Assembly (NCBI GenBank): GCA_032209605.1 | Contig: JASFXZ010000038.1 | Location: forward strand, 1,798,001 to 1,862,000 | Length of the DNA: 64,000 nt | Direction: 5' to 3' | Origin: Mactromeris polynyma | Taxonomy: Eukaryota; Mollusca; Bivalvia; Venerida; Mactridae | Shown: positions 24,155 through 36,245 of the stretch, piece by piece | How positions within the stretch are numbered: position 1 is the first letter of the stretch | Layout: each line of letters opens with the position of its first letter | The notes under the pieces: generated by a model | Database searches by the model: none | What the model was told of the DNA's origin: nothing | Seen by the model: the letters and a program-made list of their open reading frames with translations, nothing else | Program-made: the position numbers and the translations under genes

Positions 24155-24300
24155 CTATAGCAACAACCTCTCCTCCACAATATCATCCATTTTGCCGTAG
24201 TGAAAAGTTTCTACCAGTTAACCTCTCTAGAGCAACAACCTCTCAACAACATTCAACATTTGAATATCACAAAGGGTGTTGCTGTTAACAGGTAACGCTG
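24155..24300. repeat. AGAGCAACAACCTC-type element
   Basis: Two copies of AGCAACAACCTCTC (near 24170 and 24231) with ATTTTGCCGTAGTGAAAA between them and a TGTTGCTGTTAACAGG end. Same family as near 1335, 5190 and 7995. Confidence 0.55.
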
Positions 24301-25059
24301 TATTTTCTAATAATCATTCGTTTTCAGATGTGTTCCGTTTTATTCCAGACAAGGCTTTGCCTCAAGAAATTTTGCTAGACGGCAGTAAACGCAACTTGTT
24401 TGAAATGTGCTTTGTTTATATATGCAATTAGTGTTTCCCTATTGAAGTCAACACATGGAATAGTAAAAAGAAAAGTGTCTTGGTAATCACTAAGATGGGA
24501 ATGTTTGAGGAGTGTTTTATGCGTGTATAAAAATCAAAAACAATTCAAACACATTTGTACAAACACGCATCATTGACTGATATCCGGGGGCTACTAATTG
24601 CTGGTAGCATCAATACTTGTGTAAGGGAATGGAATATTATCGCAGCATCACGAAGGGTTATGCAAAATTATATCAGTTACTGTATAACTAGTATTTATTA
24701 CTTTGGATGTTTAACATTAACAAAACTATCTAACGTTCAGACTTTAAATAATTGCAATTATTGTATAATTATGTACTTTGGTACGTTTTTAATATCATAA
24801 CAAATACAAAAGAACATTTCATTTTCCACATAACCAAATAAAGTTGACGTTTAAGTGTCAGTTAGTTCCAAAACATTTGCATCTCCCAAAGGGTGTTGCC
24901 ATGGAGAGTAGAACTGATGTTATCACATAAAAGGCATAATAAGGGTAATAGCAATGTGTTCTGTGTATGGCATAGTTCGACTTCAATGTCGACCCGATTA
25001 TTCTGAAGAAATATCTTGATATAGATGATCGGCGCAATTTGGAAGTTAAGATTTGTAGT

Positions 25060-25304
25060 GTAGATGTTACGATTGCTTGTCACCAAAGATACAAAATGGA
25101 TTTCGGTAAATTCACCGAAATTCAGTGGATCTCGGTAAGGTTACGTACCCATTATCGAAAGGTTAACCAATCCGCGCCAAGGTTACAAACGTTGTTCGGT
25201 TGAAGAGAAGTTGGTTTAGTGGTTAACGTAAGATTTGATTGGTTTACACAACTGATGATATGCAAATACATGTAGTAAAGCCATGTTAGTACGGCTGCGC
25301 CGAG
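25060..25304 (+). repeat. 220-bp CCAAT/octamer element, copy 1
   Basis: Members share ATTTCGGTNNATT...CACC near the start, TATCGAAAGGTTAA, CAATCCGCG, GATTTGATTGGTTTA, TGATATGCAAAT and CATGTTAGT with GCGCCGA at the end. In this copy ATTGG is at 25238 and ATGCAAAT at 25260. Other copies: 60436-60654 and 62828-63036. Confidence 0.8.
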
Positions 25305-26072
25305 AAAGGCACGTAAATGTTTGAAATTACCGCCGTCGCTAATGTGTGTCCTCGGTCACTCGATTTGAAGTTCTAAATACATGCGAAGTTTGCAGTCAGC
25401 ACTCTACAGTCGCAAAATATGACCTCACAGACCACGTAGTTTCCCCGCACTGCATAACGAAACGCTCTCCAACTGCAAAATTGTTGTCACTGATCTCGAA
25501 AGGTACAGAAGCTGAGCAAGTTCCAATTCTGTAACTAATCCAGCTTTCCTGACGAATGAGATGGCATAATGATGTATTTATCTACACATACCCCCACCCA
25601 CCTTCTTGTTCTTAATATTTAACATAGAACAAGACATGCGGACTTATTTTGAATTATTTTGATAAATTGGCACCTGTCACTACGGGGATTCCACGATGAT
25701 TGCATAAGTATGTCTCTGTCTTGGGTAATTACAACTACAGGCATATAACATTTTTATGTAATATTGAAAAGATTGAAATAAAGCCGATTGGAGAAGAGTT
25801 TTGATAATTAGAATAAAATGTTTTACATTTGTAAGAATGCTGCGTAGGTGGAGTGACTAAGAGAATAATTCTTATACAATTTACTTGCAATTATATTCGG
25901 AATGTATTAAACATAAAATTTGGACATTATTTTCCCAATTATTTTACAATCAGCATTATCTAATTTAACCGATGTAAAGATACCGCATCATTAACCCAAT
26001 GTTTTATAAATGCACACATTTTAATAAAAGTTTGAGCACTTGTGCACGTTTGTTCACAGTTCAGGTAACATG

Positions 26073-26625
26073 TCCGGTTGGTTCAGTCGGTAGAGCTCCC
26101 AACTACAATACTGTTGATAAATATAACGACAAAGGAACTTCATTTAACGTCGCATATGATCAACAAGTGACATTATATATAATGCTCTTGTGGGACAAAC
26201 GAGGTATCCACTACATCTACACATACCTCAGCTTATTTACCTCCTGATACTACTCCATTTACATACCGAGTGTCTGGCAAGAGAACTAACAGTACCATTT
26301 TTATGTATTTGGTATGACGCGACCAAGGATCGAACCCTCGACCTCCTGTATTCAAAGGGGACACTCTACCAATATAGCTATTGAAGCGGTAGGTCGGAAG
26401 TCCGAACCCGGCAGATGAATAAGTTCTCCGTGACAATTTAACATACATTACATACTTAGTCTCTGGACCTCCATCCCTGATTTACGTAAGGGGATTGTCA
26501 GTTACTTTATGAAGAACATGTTATTGCTGGCTGGTAACGAAGGAACGCTTATAAGATCAGCTGCCCGCGGTTTATAACTGGAATATTGCTGAAAAAACGA
26601 CGTAAAACACCAAACCAAACATCCA
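26073..26625 (+). repeat. SINE (+) split by another SINE
   Basis: A tRNA-like A box (GTTGGTTCAGTCGGTAGAGC) lies at 26078-26097, while the matching B-box-like GAAGTCCGAACCCGG is at about 26397. The tail continues to the 3' phrase ATAACTGGAATATTGCTGAA and AAACACCAAACCAAAC (26573-26625). The gap between A and B boxes is filled by a SINE on the - strand. Confidence 0.5.
26135..26388 (-). repeat. SINE (-) inserted in the SINE at 26.07-26.63 kb
   Basis: Read on the - strand it has A box TAGCTATATTGGTAGAGTG, B box GGGTTCGATCC, then a body and the 3' end TTGATCATATGCGACGTTAA. This is a full-length tRNA-derived SINE and younger than its host by nesting. Confidence 0.65.
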
Positions 26626-27089
26626 TGAAGAAAGTATTATTTTGAATAATTGAGTACGATGTTTATGTAGTAATCAAATATCTTTAATACATTATTGCAT
26701 CGTCAAATTGATGTGTTATTTATGCGGTGTGCTGCCGCAGATGAGATTTTAAAACATAAATCTAAGATTTCGAAATATCTCTCCCTCTTGTCATGCAAAA
26801 TGTATCAACACATCAAAATATTCGTTATTCCTCGGTCATTCACCGAGAGTGTTTTCTTCGGGAAAAGACAGGGCACTTCCGAATACAGTAATCAAGTTAC
26901 TTAACTCTGTAAAGTAATTATATCAATTTCTTGTTCCATGGTTTCACATAACTCCTTAAGATAATTTAGTCGTTACACATTCAATAAATCAGGTCGCTGT
27001 TTGCTTGTCCTTGTAAAAGAACAAATACGCGACCTTCAAACACTCGCTTTTCCTCGAAATTGAGACAAAAGTTATCAATAGTAAAAGGC

Positions 27090-27312
27090 GAGTGTTGTCG
27101 TTCATGTTTTCTTTGTACTAAATTCAGCAATTGTTTTTATTTTAAAAAATCGGGCAATGTTGTACCATTGGTAAATGCTTGTTCTAGATGCAGAACCAAG
27201 TAGGTGAGTATTGTCGTTTTTGTTTTCTTTGTACTAAATGCAGCCATTGGTTTTTTCTCCAAAAATCGGGGAATTGTGTACCATTTGTAAATGCTTGTTC
27301 TTGATGCAGAAC
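27090..27312. repeat. 115-bp tandem duplication
   Basis: Two imperfect copies starting GAGTNTTGTCGTT at 27090 and 27205, each ending near AAATGCTTGTTCTNGATGCA. Includes GTTTTCTTTGTACTAAAT and AAAATCGGG. Confidence 0.85.
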
Positions 27313-27319
27313 ACAGTCC

Positions 27320-29690
27320 CAATTTGTAAATTGATTCTTAGGTTGCTTTCAAACATTTATAACACTCCCAGGCCAGTGCCAGAAGTATAGCAAATGACAT
27401 ATTCGGTTCATATTTGATAAACCTCCATTAAAATAGCCAAAGATAAACCAACCCATGTTCGTTCGGTACTCTTTTACTCAAATTGCTGGATACGCCGGTA
27501 AAAGAAATGTGTTCAGTCAAATTTTGTTACGTGAAAATAGCTCGAGAACAGGAGACAAATCTTTGAATTAGGCGGGGAAGTAGTCATCGTTAGTGATTCA
27601 TGTAAGTTTTCAAAACTTTGTTAACCATCGATGGAGAGTAAATATTTCAAACCAACCAATAACCTGTTAAACAAATTAAATATTAATAGTCAACTCTTTC
27701 AATCAGTCAGGAACGGTGCTAGTGCTTCATCGTGAAGTATATTTCGGTTAACTAAAACTCCCAGACAAATTTCACAACACCGTGAAAACAATAGAGGACA
27801 TTGACGTTGGAATCTGATGAGACAAGAGACGTATTTACTCCAAGCAGACAGACATTTATCAAGACTTAAGTAGGCATACATCTCAAATCAAATCAGGTTA
27901 AAGTGAACACAAATACACATTAATACGAAATTGATACTGTTACATAATGTCTGATGAAATTTAAGAAAATAATGAATTACATTAACCCCATTCTGTATTC
28001 GCATCGACTTGGGTAATGAGAAAACATTTATTGAACCGGAAAAAGTAGTCAATTCCAAGAGTGCAAGACGGTAATATGATGAACTACTTCATCCCAGACA
28101 ATGAACAAAGAGCTTAATACCATTGTATTCTTCACATTGACCGATCGCAGATCCAATTCATTGTACTAGTATAAGGACGATAGCCTCGTAGTTACGACTG
28201 TCTGGGACACCCATATTGAACGAATAATGCCAAGGAGAAGCGAATATTCAACATGGAGAAAACAAAGATGAAACCTGATAACCTCTCCATTACGTTCATC
28301 TACATAAATATACCATTGGCAGTTATGTAGTTACGTTAAATGAAATACTCTCCATAATGAAGACTTACACAAACAAGAATTAAGGAAACGATAGATACTT
28401 AACCGTTTATGAAATGATACGACAATCCATTTACAAATATACTCGGAAAATCGCATGAAAAAAATGTACTTAATATATTATATACGACAATTTTAATTAA
28501 CAAGAGCATCTCATTAACACAAAGACGCTTGTCTGCAAACACTGTTGTTGATATGATAATGTCAACCGCAGAGAAACGTATGCATGCTCTTGAGATGCTC
28601 TTGCTTTATTAATATTCACACAAACCTACGACTGTCGAGCATTATTTATTTGATGTACTTGTACGTCGACCTAAATCCTCCTCAGTCGTATCCGGTTTTC
28701 GCCCAGATAAAGATTTATCTGGCTCCTCTGAACCTTATTGGCTCATGTACCGTCTATAGAAGTGGCAATTATGAGAGGCATACAACAATTGGTTCCCGTT
28801 TTCAAAACGCAAAACAGACTGGAAGCCGGTAAATGTCAAAATCATACACATTGACCTAATTACTACGCGACAAAAGTAGTTCCCAAGTTTACCGACCTTG
28901 ATAATATCATAATTGTTTCAACAAAATGAAATATTGAAAAGGTGACCTGCTAAAGTGGTTTGAGAACTAATTAGCTGTTTCTGTGGAGTTCAGATGGGTT
29001 TAAAGCAATGTATTAATACACACGAGTTTGTTTACAGTTTTGGATTTATCGTAGATATGGTCTCGTTGCGCAAATTATCGGTGCCAACTTTCTACGTACA
29101 CCTCACTCTGTGCTTGGAAATTAATTGGAAAATACCCCACTAGGCCACACCAAATTGATCTCACGTTCTTCGGACCAAATTATCAGGATTTGAAAAAAAT
29201 CTTTTAATTTGCGCTGGGTCGAAATTTCCCGGTACGAAAAAAAGTGAATTCCGTATGTAGTTTGTCGGGGTTTTGTTTGTTTATTATCATCCGCAAATGG
29301 AAGAACATGTTCCCAGCAACTACCGCGTTATCATGTTGATAGACTGTCTTGCAGACATGTAGCAACAGTTTGTTCGGTTAAAATTTTGTAATATTCGATC
29401 GCATTTAAAATCAAGCAAAATTCAAGATAGCAGCGCCCGAGCTTGAAAAGTCATACAAATACTGAAAAATGCATGCAGTAGCGAAAACGGATAATAGGAA
29501 ATGAATCAAATTCGGATAGAATGAAGCGAGCATGGAGCTGTATAATATGTGTTTGGTCTGTCTATAATTCTGATCAACACATATGTGTACGATTCGATGC
29601 TTGGTTATAAACGTCTTGATTGGGAAAATGCAGTAATCTAGGATAGCATGGAAGAAAAGCTACACAACTAGAATTTAGAACACACACTGG
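27320..29690. other. Unassigned non-coding stretch
   Basis: Around 2.4 kb of AT-rich DNA with only short open frames lacking motifs or supportable splice structure. No repeat family recognised. Confidence 0.5.
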
Positions 29691-29700
29691 TAGGTTTCCA

Positions 29701-30426
29701 GTCAACTCGTACCGTAGTCAACTCGTACGTCGGTCAACTCGTACCGTTTTTGGTCAACTCGTACCGTAGTCAACTCGTACCGTAGTTAACTCGTACCTTC
29801 TTTTTTTTAACAGTTAGTATTAACAGTAATTCATTATAAAATTAAGTGTGAATGTATTTTCCTGTATTCGGTGAACACTTTTGAACAGTATAACTATACT
29901 GGTAATGTTTGTCAGTACTTATTATGCGGCAGCTAATACCAGTTGGTCAACTCGTACCTTCGGTAAAACAAGTCATATTCAAGTCAAACACTTATTAATA
30001 GAGTTAATATGATTAAAAGTAAGCTTTTCATGTATTGTGTGGCTCAATTGTGACCAGTGTAAACATATCTCTTTTTATATTAATGTATAATGTACACATT
30101 TCTGGGAACAAACGATCTTCATAACGATAAAGTATACAACCAAATGCACCAATTGATGTATTGATGATAATCACTTTCCTATGCTTCCTCTGGCAAAATG
30201 TTCACAATAACTGATGTCAATTATAAATGATATCTGAAAAAAAGCACTAAAACATATGCATTAGTATACAGATTAAAGTTATATAAGAGTACACAAATGG
30301 AAAGGTACGAGTTGACCAAATATTAAGGTACGAGTTGACCAAATATTAAGGTACGAGTTGCACAAAACAGGTACAAATTGACAAAGGTACGAGTTAAATT
30401 GACAAAGGTACGAGTTAACTACGATA
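29701..30426. mobile_element. Foldback-like element with inverted short-repeat arrays
   Basis: The left end (29701-29800) has about six copies of GTCAACTCGTACC separated by a few bases. The right end (30304-30426) has about six imperfect copies of its reverse complement GGTACGAGTTGAC, some spaced by AAATATTAA. One extra left-type copy lies at 29945. The centre is AT-rich and non-coding. Long ends made of repeated short modules in opposite orientation are the hallmark of Foldback-type DNA elements. No transposase seen. Confidence 0.65.
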
Positions 30427-30429
30427 CGT

Positions 30430-31630
30430 ATAAATGGATAGAATTGGAGAAAAAAGCACTGTTAGTGAAATTTTGAGAAATATAAGAAATATAAAATGAT
30501 AAATAAAGACCTGCCGCCTGTGAAATTTTGAGAAGTAAAAAAAATACGAATACATATTTTGCTCGCTCGCCCCATCGTTTTCTTAAAAAAATCTGAAGAA
30601 CTAATGATCAATTTAGTGTGACCAAATGGGCTTTTATTAAAGCCAGTAAAACACTTAACACATTTATAACATATATATGCAAAGGCTAATTAGTTTCAAA
30701 CGTATATACAGGCAAAACAAATTTTATAAAATTTATATTGTCATTTGTCGCGTCTGTCTATCATGTTTCCTTACTTTAAAATGTTGGCACTTCATTATCA
30801 TATCATGATATCTAGTCAGTTTGTGTGGTTATCCTGTTGTATAGTTTCTATTACCCTTTTCAGCTTCATACTGATATCATGATACACATTTTTTTCTGTC
30901 TTATGTTTTAGTTTTGTTTCATATTCCATGCAAACCATCTTGCCTATGTACTTGTATGCAACGAGTTGCCAGCTTGGCTACAGAGACGAGTGGTACCGTC
31001 CCACAGCACTTTTGTGCTTTGATATTGTTATGGGCATCGTCCAGTATTGTTGTTACATAGCCTCAAAAATCCATAATAAGAACCATTGCAATGTATAACC
31101 GTTTAAAGCAATCTTGTTTAATCATATTACTAAAAGATAAAACTAGTAAAAACACCCGCTTGTTAAAAAACTTCCAGTGTTTTTTAATGTTATGATAATA
31201 CAAACGTCATTTTTCGACAAATAATGAGAAATACATTAAAAATAAATTCTGTGGTAGTGCATATTATTGACGTATATAAAGTATAGTTTTCGTGTTTGTT
31301 TAGGTAAATGAATGAACAAAATAATAAGCATTATATATCTTTAATGATGTGTCGTGACCCCCTTTTTGCGGTATTGGTTTATATGTAGATCGATGTACAG
31401 TGTGTATATTTTAGTGTCCCCTTGTTCCTTGTAGTATGACTGCGGGAATTGTCTGTAGAATTTTCAGCTCAATTTCTTCATTCCTTTTTTTGCATTTCGT
31501 GTTGCCATTACGTCATTGCATTTCTTCCACGTCAGAGTGGATCAGACTCAATTTTGTTAAAGGAATGATGAAATCGGGCATGAAAAATGCAAAATGCACA
31601 GCCATCCATAGAAAACAAGCAGACGTGAAA
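30430..31630. other. Unassigned non-coding stretch
   Basis: AT-rich; nothing recognised besides a few short palindromes such as ATCATATCATGATAT near 30797. Confidence 0.5.
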
Positions 31631-31633
31631 TAT

Positions 31634-32047
31634 ACTTAACAAAACTTATAAGTGTGCAGGTATAAATATGACCGTACCTCGGTCAATATGTGTCTGATCT
31701 TGCTGTAATGTACAACAAATATAGTGTAGATACCTTGCATAATATTTTTATTTATTTCATGTCATAAGTCTACAGATTAAACAAATACAATCAATCAAAT
31801 GTGATGATGCGATAAAAATCAATACTGCAGCTCCCTCTTAAAGATGATCTGAATGATTGTAAAGGGTCTAATAGCGTGTGTGCCCACCGAAACTCAACGC
31901 ACCGTGTCATTTGAATCGATAAATTCGACCAGAGTCTCATAATCTACACATAGCCAATAGCCAATAGACAACATTACGTGTAGAAATGTTAATCAATAAA
32001 AAAGTTATTCGACAATAAAAAGTGCACACTTATAAGTTTTGTTAAGT
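31634..32047. mobile_element. MITE with 25-bp perfect terminal inverted repeats
   Basis: Bases 31634-31658 and 32023-32047 are exact reverse complements; the core is CTTAACAAAACTTATAAG. The 414-bp unit has no coding capacity. Flanks are TATA-like on both sides, compatible with a TA-type target duplication but not proving it. Likely a recent non-autonomous DNA transposon because the ends are still identical. Confidence 0.8.
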
Positions 32048-32329
32048 TTATATACATATGCATAGGACACAACAAAACACAACACAAAAGATAGATGACG
32101 AAAGGAGTAACGCCTTGAAACGGTCATTGGCAAAAACATCACTGGGGGTGAAACAAAGGGGTCAATGGCGTAAAAGCATGTGCTTGTTGTTCATGTATCG
32201 TATTTAACAAGGTTTTGCCCCCTCTTGCGGCGCGCACACCAATCGGATTTAGAAACATCACAAGTTTGTTATCTACATCTCACTTAATGAGTAGGTTATT
32301 CAGAAAAGAAAATCCAGGTTGTAAAAAAG

Positions 32330-32720
32330 AGGGAATAAGTTGTTACAGGGAACTCCACATACCTAATACAGTGCCTCTCCATACAGATCTCCGGGAAAAC
32401 AACAATCCATACAACGTACAATGGGTACATACGTAAGGCAACAGGGGCGCAAGGAATAGTCTGGTCGACTATAATTTGGGGCGGATTAATGGATGGAAAA
32501 GATCACAGGACAAGTCAAGACGGCTGGCAGAAATAGGCTGAAACTGGGAAGAATATAACATGAACACAAAGTGAAATAAATGCACAAGGGAAGGGGAAGT
32601 ATTACATACATTTAAAACAAAACAAGAAATAATAACCATACAACGAATTACAGCCTTAGAACTGTCAGTACAAATACTGGGGATTAAAATCGATATAAGC
32701 TGGCCAGTACAAATCACGTT
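32330..32720. repeat. Dispersed element, copy 2 (AAGGCAACAGGGG family)
   Basis: Matches 12955-13260 in order and also carries CCTTAGAACTGTCAGTA, found again at 45.50 kb. Contains CATACAGATCTCCGGGAAAA, which corresponds to the monomer of the 50-bp minisatellite at 44.43-45.20 kb. Confidence 0.65.
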
Positions 32721-33404
32721 TACTTGAATCCCCCCTCATATACGTGCACTATGGTGCAACATATCATATTAATCTGAGAGAATTACCATGTGAATATTTT
32801 GAAGTGTAAGTTGAAGTTTAAACAATATCGTACTCGCTATCATATTTACTATGTTATGTTCATCTGTTTGCTGGACGATATCCAGCGCAGACATATGACG
32901 TCTTTTGCTGGACCGTGTACGTGCAGTGGGATGCGTATTATCCACGTTAATCCTGTAGGCTAAATGATTAAATCGATGATTTGATGAAATATCTCGGGTC
33001 TTACAGACATGTACCTACAGCAGACGAGAAATCTTCTCTTCATTCATTTATCAAACAAATCAACTTGAAAGTCACACGTAAAGTAACACGAAGCGTATGC
33101 AATCAATTCGAATACTCGAGGAGCAGTAGTAATATGTGATATATAGCTGTGCCCTGAAGTAACAACAGTCTCTTCTGCTAGACATACACGACTGATCAAA
33201 ATGATCAAAATGAATAACTGTAGTAGCAAGGAAGGTCTTATTCACATTTCAGAACAAACATGAGTCGTTTTTCATTTTAGAAATATACATGTAGTATCTT
33301 GGTCAGTGATTTGGTGATGTTTTAGATATTTATACCGTCTTTCAATAGTATCATGATTGTATTACAGCAATGTACGGCTGGCAGATGACCTAACTTGTCT
33401 ACCT

Positions 33405-33645
33405 TGAGTTACCAGTACTTATATATTCTCCGCAAGCAACTGGCAGCTTCTGTCACATGAATCAGAAGGAAAGTACACATGCTTTTGTATGTGTTAGATC
33501 CGTCATATTGCCGATGAAAACATACACCTCTCCCAGACTTCGGACCTACGACATCATGGTTGGCAGTCCAGTGCTCTACGGAGTGAGCCAACACGCTTCC
33601 TTGGTTATATTTGTTGTTCAAATGTTCGTAGTTTTTAAAGGCCAT
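33405..33645 (-). repeat. tRNA-derived SINE
   Basis: On the - strand: A box TTGGCTCACTCCGTAGAGC, degenerate B box GTAGGTCCGAAGTC, and 3' body CCAGTTGCTTGCGGAGAA. Short open frames on both strands across it are not genes. Confidence 0.6.
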
Positions 33646-33767
33646 TTTTGTATTTCCACAAACACCTTTACTAAAATTTATGTCGCAGTATTAAGGTTAA
33701 GCAGCGGTTAGCGGAGCTGTATGTGAATAACTGTAATAAATGGAGTTGAGTAGGATATGCCACAATA

Positions 33768-35170
33768 ATGTTCACAGCCACCAAACAGCCACCCCACAGT
33801 CACCCCACAGCCACCTCACAGTCACCTGACAGCCATCCCACATCGACGCCACAGTCACCCCATTGCAACGCCACAGACATCCCACATTCACCCTACAGCC
33901 ACCACACAGTCACCCCACCAACCCACAGCAATCACACAGCCATCCCTAGGTCGCCCCACATCCACCACACAGTCACCCCACCAACCCACAGCAATCCCAC
34001 AGCCATCCATAGGTCGCCCCACATCCACCACACAGTCAGCAACTCCACAGTCATCCAACAGTCACCCCACATCCGTCCCATAGTCACCCTACAGTCATCC
34101 CAACAGTCACCCTACAGTCATCCCACGTTCACCCTAAAGTCATCCCACAGTCATCCCACAGTCACCCTACAGTCATCCCAACAGTCACCCTACAGTAACC
34201 CCACATTCACCCCACAGTCATCCAACAGTCACCCACAGTCACCCCACAGCCATCCCACAGACACCCAAAAGTCACCCTACAGTCATCCCACAGCCACACC
34301 ACAGTCACCCCACAGTCATCCCAAAGTCACCCTACAGTCAACCAACAGCAACCCCAAAGTCACTCTACAGTTATCCCACAGCCACTCAACAGCTACTCCT
34401 AATCCACCCCACACTCACCCCATGTCACCCCACAGTCACCTTAAAGCCACCCCACAGTCACCCAAAAACCACCCACAGCAATCCCACAGTCACCCCACGG
34501 CCATCCCACAGTCAACACCCATTCACCGCACATTCACCCCACAGTCACCCCAAAGCATACCCACAGCCACACCACAGTCACCCCACAGTCATCCCAAAGT
34601 CACCCTACAGTCAACCAACAGCAACCCCAAAGTCACTCTACAGTTATCCCACAGCCACTCAACAGCTACTCCTAATCCACCCCACAGTCACCCCATGTCA
34701 CCACACAGTCACCTTAAAGCCACCCCACAGTCACCCAAAAACCACCCACAGCAATCCCACAGTCACCCCACGGCCATCCCACAGTCAACACCCATTCACC
34801 GCACATTCACCCCACAGTCACCCCAAAGCATACCCACAGCAACCCCACAGTCACCCTACAGCAACCCCACATCAACCTCACAGTCGACCCAAAATCACCC
34901 CACAGTCACCTCACAGCCACACCCTAGTCGACCCACAGCCACCCCACAGTCACCCAACAGCAACACCACAGTCACCCCACAGCCACCCCAAAGGCACCCC
35001 ACAGCAACCCAACAGTCACCCACAGCAACCCCACAGTCACCCCAGAGTCACCCACAGTAACCCCATAGCCATCCCGCAGTCACCCACAGTCACCACAAAG
35101 TCACCCCACAGCAAGCCCACAGCCACCCCACAGTCACCCCAAAGTCAGTCCATTGTCACCCCACAGTCAC
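33768..35170. repeat. CCCCACAGTCAC-type degenerate minisatellite
   Basis: Around 1.4 kb of a 12-bp-like unit (CCCCACAGTCAC / CCCCACAGCCAC) with frequent changes. A 273-bp segment is duplicated in tandem (starts near 34291 and 34564). Because unit length is mostly a multiple of three and the motif lacks stop codons, a 430-codon frame stays open (33768-35060). Its Ser/Pro/His/Thr-only translation has no signal peptide or domain, so I treat it as a by-product. Confidence 0.9.
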
Positions 35171-36245
35171 CCAAATAGTATAAGGAGAGAGGAGAATATG
35201 TATATACGTGTAAACAATTACAAAGGCTTAATATTAATATAAGCGACACAAGGTACGGACATGGATAATGGACTAACATAGATGAGGAGATACGTACAAC
35301 ATTTATAACATGTCTGGCGTTTTTCAATACGATTACCTTTTTCAAGAAATTCATTACGGTTAGCTTATTACAAGTATGAAACGAGTTTACATACCGTGAG
35401 TCCTGTTGAATAATTAGATCACATACTGGCTATAATATTCTTCACTTTCTTGTATTCGTTTCTCGTTAAAATGAAATACTCTTTCATTAATTTCAATCAC
35501 AGCGATACTTTATTGTGAGGATAATGTAGTCATTTTGTAGGACAATTACATACAGTTACTACAATCTGGCCTGTCTGTGTGACAGTAGTTGGTTTTGGGA
35601 GCGGACGGGATAATAACATCCATGATGTAACGATTAGCTTACATCGTTTAGTATTAATCAATGTCTACATGTCAAATTAATGAAGCTTAATATTGTTAAT
35701 TCTAAGCAGATTCTAATTCCATATGACAAATAATCTCTTGCGTTTTACGTGGCTTAAATGGGGAGGAGTGGGGAATCGCTATACGATTTTCTGTGGTAAG
35801 ACAAAATGATTGTACGGCGTTGAGAGTCACTATAGCACGTTAACAAGACTGAAATATTGACATACTTTTGGATGAGACTAATCATTTGTTTCTCAAAGAT
35901 TAGTAGGACAAAATACATAATAAGTACCCTAATAATATAACCAAAAATTGGAGTGATTATTGCTATAATTATTATATAGTAATTAAATCGATGTAATGCA
36001 ATAAGATTTACAAAACCATCTTCTAAAGCCAACCCTCCAGTCCAATTTAATATGTAGACCAAGATTTTTGTATATGGAGTTCATCGCACGATACGGTGGA
36101 GGTAACAAGTAACGAAGACTTTTGCTGTCAAACACCACCCATTGTTTACATCGCAATGCAAAGTTTGCAATGTTCGTGTTAATTGTTCTTAATTTAATGA
36201 TATTTTCGGTAAATGGGGAAGTACAAAACACGTTTTACTTGAAGC
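35171..36245. other. Unassigned stretch between two tandem arrays
   Basis: AT-rich; only short open frames on - without motif or splice support. Nothing recognised. Confidence 0.5.

Noticed and set aside
33768..35060. 430-residue open frame as a mucin-like gene
   Set aside because: It is the translation of a degenerate 12-bp tandem repeat, with no signal peptide, domain or splice structure.
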